Of a stretch of 64,000 nt of DNA, positions 58,101 through 64,000 are shown one piece after another. Position 1 is the first letter of the stretch, and each line of letters starts with the position of its first letter. Below the pieces are notes generated by a model. That model was not told where the DNA came from. It did not search any database and saw nothing but the letters and a program-made list of their open reading frames with translations. A program made the translations under genes and the position numbers. This DNA is from Microdochium bolleyi. Its lineage: Eukaryota > Ascomycota > Sordariomycetes > Xylariales > Microdochiaceae. The stretch is from contig KQ964247.1 of the NCBI GenBank assembly GCA_001566295.1, forward strand, positions 558,001 through 622,000, read 5' to 3'.

Positions 58101-58414
58101 AGCATGGCGGCGGTGTCGGCCTCATCGGGGCCAATGTGGCGGCCGACGAAAGTGTCGAGCCCACCATACAAGTCGATCTCGGAGGTCTCGATGCCAGGAG
58201 CGGTGTCCTTTGCCTGGCGAGCGGCGGCCTCGGTGGTGGTCTTGGACCTGAACCGCTGGTTGGCGAGACTGGCGGGGGAGCTGGCGAAAGCCTGGCGGCG
58301 TTGCAGGGGAACGGCGAGCGAGAGGCGCGGGGCAGGTCGTGATGCCGGCAAGATGCGGCTCTGCGCGGCTAGCAGGCCGAGGCGCCGGGGCGCAAGCTTT
58401 GCGGGAGTGGCCAT
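55113..58414 (-). CDS. GCV2: Glycine dehydrogenase (decarboxylating), P-protein of the glycine cleavage system, mitochondrial
   Basis: Two exons, 55252-58414 and 55113-55177, give 1075 residues; the 74-bp intron (GTGAGC...TTACAG) splits the C-terminus. The Arg/Ala-rich N-terminus (MATPAKLAPRRLGLL...) is a mitochondrial presequence. The first half begins FVGRHIGPDEADTAAMLKAL. The PLP-binding site is in [20 protein letters not shown] with Lys at about residue 816. SMIPLGSCTMKLNGTTEMN and the C-terminal NTLMIEPTESESKEELDRF are also present, and the protein ends GDTNLFCTCPPVEDTTVNV. The enzyme decarboxylates glycine and passes the aminomethyl group to lipoylated H-protein in the matrix. An ATG 29 codons upstream in frame exists, but the chosen start gives the cleaner targeting sequence. 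All catalytic regions look intact. Confidence 0.97.
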
Positions 58415-60053
58415 GGCTGCGGCAGGGCAGAGAGAGTCCCTGCGGTGATGCGGTCGCGCTGGACTGGTGTGGACAAGGAGGGCCAAGGGGATGGAAAACA
58501 AAACACAACAAGAAGAAGAACAAAGGAGAGGTCAGTAGCCAGACAAGAAAAAAAGCCGGGCAGTCCCAAAATCTGGAGGAGGAGGAGACGATAAGCGTGC
58601 AGGGATGGCGAGTGGGCTCGGGTCTGGGGATCAGAGCAGGCGACTTCGCAAGGGACCCGCGGGCTCGCCTCCTTCCACTGCCTTAGGGCAACTAGTGCGA
58701 GCCGGATCACGGGGTGGGCAGGTCCATTTTCAGAGGGGGGTGTGGCCGAGGAGCTTTAGGTAATGGAATGGCCATGGCACTCGACGGTGGACAAGCCGTG
58801 CCCTGGTGCCCTGAGCTCTGGCTACCAGAGCCAGGTCGGCATCGGCACAGAGACATGGGAAAGTGACAGGGCGGACGCTGAGGCATGTGCTCGCCGCCTC
58901 AAGACCTGACTATCATGTCGATTGTCTTATCTCTGCCAACGGGCATTTCAATGCCACCGCCATGGACATGCAGCCGCCAGCCGAGGATCGGCATGATGCA
59001 TCTGAAACTTTTCTGGACTACCGCGATAACAGCCGATAAGCAACTTCCGGAACTGCAGCCCTCGACTGAGGTTTCTGGGAATGGCGGTGGAGAGATTGAG
59101 TCGACGCTTCCTTGCCTCCAGTCGTGGTTTTTGGCAGGGCTGGCAGGGTCTTTGACAGAGCTTCACAGGACAATATTATGAACTGAATGGTCTTCCCCGG
59201 ATGGAGCCACTGATATTGAACCACAGCAACCCGCCACAAGCCGGCACGGACAACAAAACGGTCCACAGAGACAGACAGGTATGCCTGCAAGGTGTACCGA
59301 CTGAGTGTTCTGACTGACAAAGAATTACCCGACATTACGCAAGGTTGTCCGACAACGGAACCTTCCTCATGCCCACGTGCCGCGGTGGACAAGGGACCTC
59401 GGTGACTGGCCGTGATTGTCTTGGCCGCTTCCAGAAGGTGGCACACACTCGTCGTACCACCCCCTGCAGACCTCGATTTGACAAGGCTACGACAGCGGAC
59501 AGAGGGAAAAGGCGTGCTTTGCGTGACGCTAAGAAGCTGGGGTGAGCGCAAGGCGTGTAACGGAGAACGTGGACGGGCATTGTCACAGCTGGTTGGGCCC
59601 CAACTACTAGTCGTGAGTGACCCATTGGTAGCGATGCGTGTAAGAAGGACCAAGTTGCACCATTGCGATTCCGGGTAACGATGGTCATGGAGGTTCAGGG
59701 CTGCAGGTGTGCCTTGACAGCGATGCAGAGCCGCAAGCTCGAGGCTTCTGCAGTTTGGCAGTTTAGATTTTTTTTTTTGAAAGGTGGCTCCTGCCTTAGA
59801 TCATGCAAAGGTCACTCCCGGCCGAAAATGGGCGGAGAGTGACCTCTGCACGACCCGGCCACCACCACCACCACTACTGAGCAGCGTCATCCACTTGGGC
59901 GCTCCACACCTGCACAAGCTCTGTGGCAGACGTCAAACCTCAACTCCAGACGACAGCATCACCAACCACCGCCTGCGCGCTCGATACCACGATACTCTCC
60001 CACCGATTAAACCCCCATCTCACCGTCTACCGTACCACCTGTAACCCGACACG
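58415..60053. promoter_or_regulatory. Divergent promoter region, GCV2 (-) / TOM5 (+)
   Basis: This is 1.64 kb between two genes for mitochondrial proteins. On the GCV2 sense strand, no ATG other than the in-frame one at 58501 region was noticed over the first about 310 bp upstream. A run of 10 T lies near 59769. No further gene was recognised. Confidence 0.45.
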
Positions 60054-60438
60054 ATGTTCGGCGGCTGTAAGCACTCCCAGATGGCCTGCGATCGGGCACC
60101 ACTGCCCTGAGCACAGCACACAAAATTATTGGAAATACTTGCTGACCTTCTCGCTCGGCATGGCACAGTCGCTCCCCCGCAGTTCTCCAAGGAGGAGATC
60201 AAGCAGCTCGAGCTCGAGGCCAACTCGACCGTGCACCGCTTCATCGCCACCGCCGTCGTGCTCTACATCTGTACGTGACTTCGTCGCCCGCTGCGCCCGC
60301 CCGAACGTTCTCCTTTGAAAGAAAGAAGGACACCACATGCGTGTCGCTCGGATATCAAAGCCTCAGAGATTCGTTGCTAACCTCCCGTGTTTCCTTATAG
60401 CGCCGTTTGTGATTGAGGCCGTGTCGGCCGCCTTTTAG
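60054..60438 (+). CDS. TOM5: Mitochondrial import receptor subunit TOM5
   Basis: Three tiny exons, 60054-60066, 60169-60270 and 60401-60438, encode 50 residues. After splicing the protein starts MFGGFAPPQFSKEEIKQLEL, continues with an acidic helix (EANSTVHR) and ends in a single membrane helix (FIATAVVLYISPFVIEAVSA). This matches fungal Tom5, a small tail-anchored subunit of the outer-membrane TOM complex that helps hand precursors from the receptors to the Tom40 pore. The acidic N-terminal helix, the Pro in the membrane segment (SPF) and the length all fit the family. The first exon has only 13 nt, so the gene is easily missed. It lies head to head with GCV2. Confidence 0.92.
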
Positions 60439-61114
60439 AGGAACCAACGACGCTTAGCGTAGGCATGCCAGAAGAGCAGGACCCCTTGGGCACCACTCCC
60501 ACTCGATCCTTCAGAAAGCTGGCGGAGAAATCAGAATAGACGTGTCGAGCGACAGGCTCGCTGAAGTTGGCAAGCCAGATTGCCCCACAATTCGAACATC
60601 ATGGCTCCGACATGATGGCGGGACGGAGCGAATGAGTCTGAGCCAGCTTCTATCAGGCTTTCGTCCGGTACTTGTCTGCTGTGTACAACACCACCGAAAA
60701 ACATTGGGCGATGGTCAGCGAGATGGTCAAGGGTGGGGTATAGACCGACCTTGTGTCCCCGGACTTGGATGGCACACGAAGTATTTGAGAGCTCCATTTT
60801 ATGGGAGGAGTGCTTTCGTTCCGCAACTTTCCATGACAAGCATTGGGCTCTCGTTTGTAATACTATGTAGCAACAGACGATTGTACAAAGAGGCGCCGTA
60901 TTACTCGTATCTAGAATCATTCTCTATGTGAACACAGTTGCCATGAGATATTCCGAACAAAGTTCTGATTGTACACGTCCCCTGCCCGCAGTGGCTGGGA
61001 AACTAGGTTGTATTATGGTCTTATAGATGCCGCACATGTACGCGCGGTGACAAAACGCTATGCCCTCGCCAAACTCAACGCAGAGATCTGACCTAAGACC
61101 TATCTGCCTGCCCT
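60439..61114. other. Convergent 3' intergenic region TOM5 / NUP57
   Basis: These 676 bp hold the two 3' UTRs. A frame spanning 60531-60931 on either strand shows no family resemblance and is probably chance. The region around 60880-61030 is AT-rich. Confidence 0.5.
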
Positions 61115-62320
61115 CTAGTCCTTATCCTCGCCTGCCGGGTTCCTCTCCTTCTCCCACTCGTCATAGTCTTTCTTGATGGTTTCGACTTGCGACTTTAGTG
61201 TCTGCAACTGCTTATCATAGTCCTCGAGGATCTGTGTATCGGAGTCAGATGTCATGTAACAGCAGGAAAGTCGGGGCTCAATGGCAAAACGTACCTTCTT
61301 GGCCTTGGCCTCGGCCTCCTCCCCAAGGCCCTCCTGCGTCTCGGGTCCTCGCCGGTTCATCTCGTTGCTCAAGCTGTCGGCGTAGCCTCTCAGCATGATC
61401 AGGCGCGACCACAGCTCTTCTGTGCGCGCGCTCAGCGCTGGGTCCGAGATGCCGCGTTCCAGCGTGTCGAACTTGGTCTTCAGCTCGTCCTCCTCCTTGT
61501 CCAGAGCATAACCGCGATTCCGCAGTACCTGAACCTTGCTGGCAAGCGCGAGACACCTCTGCCTTAATATCGCGTGCTTGCGCCGTGCGTTGAGAGCCCG
61601 CACACTCGTCTGTAGATCGTGCTGGGAGAGGATGGCGTCTAGCGTGGCATTGATCTGGTGTAGCGCCTGGTTGAATTGAGCCAGGATGTTCTTCTGCATC
61701 TTCAGGCGCTCAGCGATCGCTGCAAAGCCGGTGCCCAGTGCCGGCATGAAACCCGGCGCGGGCTTGTCGTGAACCGCCTGCTCCCATTCCCGATGGTCTT
61801 CATTCGCCGACGGCTGGTAGAAAGGGATTCTCGACTGGTCGACCTTGTTGTAAAAGTAGTGCTTGAAAGCCGTCGTTGGGTGGTCAGGATTCCACTTGTT
61901 GTATAGGCTCTCGACCTGCTGCAGGACCGGCTTCTGATCTAGCGCGCAGTTTTGGTCAGTCCAGTTCTCCCTCCAGTATCATATGCACAAAAACATACTT
62001 TGCGAGGATTCCCGCCCAGGTTCCCATATTAAGCTTGCACGCCCAACTTGGCTGGCGTTCATGTTGTTCTGAGCTTGTTGTTGTGGCTGGGCTTGTTGTG
62101 TCTGCCCGAACATGCTGCCACCAAACGCACTAGTCTGTTGTTGCGGCTGTTGCTGCTGCTGCTGTTGTTGTTGTTGTTGTTGCTGCTGCTGCTGCTGTTG
62201 AGGCTGGCCAAAGAGACTGCCTCCTGCCGGTGCTGTGTTGGTCTGGCCGAACGGGCTCGAGGCTGCAGGCTGCCCGAACAAGGAGCTGCCCGCAGGCTTC
62301 GCAGGGGCGAACAGAGACAT
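61115..62320 (-). CDS. NUP57: Nucleoporin NUP57 (Nup54 family)
   Basis: Three exons, 61999-62320, 61295-61938 and 61115-61231, give 360 residues. The N-terminus is a short FG region with SLFGQ, SPFGQ, SLFGQ and SMFGQ repeats and a tract of 18 Gln at about 41-58. Next come the Nup54-type motifs NQKPVLQQVESLYNKWNPDH, FKHYFYNKVDQSRIPFYQP and KPAPGFMPALGTGFAAIAER, then a long coiled coil (INATLDAILSQHDLQTSVRA; RHAILRQRCLALASKVQVLR is close to this pattern as KHAILRQRCLALASKVQVLR). Nup57 forms the central channel trimer with Nsp1 and Nup49 and lines the nuclear pore. The FG region is shorter than in yeast. The second intron (63 bp, 61232-61294) has no stop codon and is in frame, so retention would insert 21 residues. 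Confidence 0.95.
62141..62200 (-). repeat. CAG/CAA tract encoding an 18-Gln run
   Basis: Eighteen mixed CAG/CAA codons plus flanking Pro and Gln codons lie within NUP57 exon 1. Mixed codons make replication slippage less likely than a pure CAG run would, but length variation between strains is expected. Confidence 0.85.
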
Positions 62321-62983
62321 CGCGCTATGGCCAATGCGGTGCAGCTGGAAAAGCGGTGTTCGGCTTTGCCTATGTGCTGGTTACAGAGGCGTCGCAGTCG
62401 TCGCAAGATGACTGATAAAGGTGGTGGTTCGCGGTGTCGATCGCACAGTCGCAAAACTTCGTATTATGTAAGGTCCGCAAGTCGACGCGTTGTACTTCTT
62501 GCCACCTGAATGATCGCTGATGGAATCAGTGATGCGCCTATAGCACTGTACAGTGTTGAGGACTGGTGTCTTCCCTGGGAAATGCGGGTTGAGGAGCTGT
62601 TGTTGACGTTTGCGCGAGCTCTCAAAAAAAGGCAAGGTGCAGCGCAATCGAGCTTGGGCCGACCTGCGTGCCTGGGGCATGCAGGCACGCGCTGAGGCAG
62701 GAGCTGGAGCTTGCCTCCCGCGCGTCCACAGTTACCCGGTAACCGCCCTTGACAAAGAGAGCTCCTCTGCGTGAGTTGCTTGGAAGCTTACATAATGTGC
62801 ATCGAAGGCAAACCTCAGAGGCACCCCCACTCTCCTACTCAGAACCAATCAACACTCCCCATTTCCAACCTCAACTTTTGGCTGCGTCAGGTCACCACAA
62901 CCAGCCGCAATCGAGCCTCAACTCCAAGCTCCCCTCCCGACGACAGCGATATATCGTGGGCATTGCCACACCCAGCCGCAGCC
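62321..62983. promoter_or_regulatory. Divergent promoter region, NUP57 (-) / NUO20.8 (+)
   Basis: This is 663 bp between two head-to-head starts. It includes a GCATGCAGGCACGC-like palindromic stretch near 62677-62692, of unknown meaning. No other gene was recognised. Confidence 0.5.
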
Positions 62984-63721
62984 ATGTCCGCCCGAAAGCC
63001 CCAGTAAGTACCAGAGCGCGCCCTTTCGACCTACGACAGGCCAATTGGTCGGCACGCCGACATGCTGGCCTGGAGCCGCAGCGAAGATATCCGAGTCGTC
63101 CGACTGACGCCTCTGCCCGCGACAGATTCAACCAGCAGACCCTCGTGGATCTGACTCCGCTGCCGGACTCGATCCCCGCGGTCAAGGAGGTTGGCGCCTC
63201 CTCCGCGCCCCTCATGTCGGCGTCCTTCTTCATCGGCGCCCGCTGCCGCCCGTTCAACGACGACTTCATGCAGTGCAAGGAGGAGAACCCGGGCAGTGGG
63301 CAGTTCGAGTGCCTCAAGGAGGGCCGCAGGGTCACCCGCTGCGCGTCGAGCGTAATTGATGACATCAACAAGCACTGCCTCGAGGAGTTCCGCAAGCACT
63401 GGCAGTGCCTGGACAACAACAACCACCAGATGTGGCAGTGCCGCAAGGACGAGTGGAAGCTCAACACATGTGTCTTTGAGAACCTGGTAAGTTGCAAACC
63501 ATGGCTCTTTTGGTTCTCGGGTTCTCGCGGAATGTGCTGATAGTCTTTTGTAGAAACTTGAGAAGACGATCCCCGGAACACCTAGCTACGAGACGCCCGT
63601 TCACCTCCGATCGAGGCAAATCTACGCACACTACCCAGTGCTCAGAGACCGCGGCCAGCCTCCATTTCCCAAGGCTATCGACTCCCCATCAGTTGCGGCG
63701 GCGAAGTCCGAAGCGGCATAG
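62984..63721 (+). CDS. nuo20.8: NADH:ubiquinone oxidoreductase (complex I) 20.8 kDa subunit, NDUFA8 homologue
   Basis: Three exons, 62984-63003, 63126-63486 and 63554-63721, give 182 residues. The sequence starts MSARKPQFNQQTLVDLTPLP and continues with SAPLMSASFFIGARCRPFND. The cysteine framework is that of the double CHCH fold of NDUFA8: CRPFNDDFMQCKEE with FECLKEGRRVTRC, then HCLEEFRKHWQC with WQCRKDEWKLNTC. The C-terminal region HLRSRQIYAHYPVLRD also fits Neurospora NUO-20.8. The protein sits on the intermembrane-space side of the complex I membrane arm; CHCH proteins are imported through Mia40-driven oxidation, so no cleavable presequence is expected and none is seen. The intron after codon 6 is 122 bp. 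Confidence 0.95.
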
Positions 63722-63891
63722 ATACGCCCATGGGATAGATTCGAAATCAGAAGTGCACGAGCAGGCGCGGTATAGTCAATTGTACATAAAGTGCTGGTGG
63801 TCAAAACGAAGCCGCCAGCCAATTTGAAATCAGCAAACAGCTTTTTCATAATCCTTTGGTTATGCAGCGGTGTGATCCTTGGAGAGAATCG

Positions 63892-64000
63892 TTAGTCACT
63901 CTGGGAGCGCATCTTGCGTCGGGCGTTCGACGTATTACTGGCCGTTAAGTGCCCGCCCACTTTGTCCTTGCAGACTCCAGAATTGTGATATGCACAAGCT
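63892..64000 (-). CDS. Possible C-terminal exon of a protein continuing beyond the right edge
   Basis: On the - strand, a frame open from the window edge ends at TAA (63892-63894) and would encode about 35 residues ending HLTASNTSNARRKMRSQSD. The basic, Ser/Asn-rich end looks protein-like, but 109 bp is too little for identification. An intron boundary could fall inside it. It would be convergent with the complex I gene. Confidence 0.3.
   Translation of the reverse strand, partial: ACAYHNSGVCKDKVGGHLTASNTSNARRKMRSQSD

Noticed and set aside
55382..58102. Long + strand frames of 301 and 338 codons (55382-56287, 57086-58102)
   Set aside because: They are antisense shadows of GCV2, a GC-rich and highly conserved gene. 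Their Val/Asp/Gly-rich composition is typical of reverse-complement reading.
1..64000. tRNA, 5S rRNA, CRISPR arrays, transposons
   Set aside because: I looked for the T-arm GTTCGAATCC-type word and for the conserved 5S internal region, and for terminal repeats or transposase motifs. Nothing convincing was found by eye; a covariance-model scan would settle the RNA question.

Overview
The window comes from the nuclear genome of a filamentous ascomycete (Pezizomycotina), most likely a Sordariomycete. The reasons are: GC-rich coding sequence; short GT-AG introns of about 50-125 bp, several with CTRAC-like branch points; ascomycete-specific gene architectures (ATG29, TOM5, a Scw1/Whi3-type RNA-binding protein, a Rap-type RSR1/krev-1 GTPase, the complex I 20.8 kDa subunit); and no operons, ribosome-binding sites or CRISPR arrays. 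The exon structures were assembled by hand from splice signals and protein-family continuity. Their exon lengths sum to whole codons.

Layout. 1-6.5 kb: the C-terminal end of an unidentified + strand gene, a six-exon LaeA/TAM-type SAM methyltransferase (-), a type II membrane SGNH/PC-esterase-like protein (-) and a short-chain dehydrogenase (+). 6.5-19.3 kb: two polarity or cell-wall type genes, an Scw1/Whi3-like RNA-binding protein (+) and RSR1/krev-1 (+, eight coding exons). Both are preceded by long pyrimidine-rich leaders with no ATG and separated by gene-free DNA. 20.5-32.8 kb: IPI3 (-, ribosome biogenesis), a conserved low-complexity protein (+), a multispanning membrane protein (-), ATG29 (+, autophagy) and an unknown Ala/Lys-rich protein (-). 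34-46.5 kb: a secreted/membrane His-rich protein (+), a DJ-1/PfpI-like protein (-), a DUF255 thioredoxin-fold protein of the YyaL/SPATA20 type (-), an ankyrin-CorA membrane protein (+) and a secreted CAP/PR-1-like protein (-). 46.5-55.1 kb: a long gene-poor stretch. 55-64 kb: GCV2 (glycine decarboxylase P-protein, -), TOM5 (+), NUP57 (-), the NADH dehydrogenase 20.8 kDa subunit (+) and the possible end of another - strand gene.

How the genes relate. Most are unrelated housekeeping genes in alternating orientation with shared divergent promoters or convergent 3' ends. Two loose themes are visible. One is polarity and wall genes at 12-19 kb. The other is three nuclear genes for mitochondrial proteins (GCV2, TOM5, NUO20.8) within 9 kb. 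No polyketide or peptide synthase, mobile element, virus remnant or rRNA/tRNA gene was recognised.

The least expected signal is in non-coding DNA. The leaders of three genes (Scw1-like, RSR1 and the CAP protein) run about 640-1170 bp without a usable ATG on the sense strand, as expected for long scanned 5' UTRs. Other points worth a look are 6-, 10-, 13- and 15-nt coding exons, a CxxC site changed to SxxC in the DUF255 protein, and a CorA domain lacking the GMN motif.
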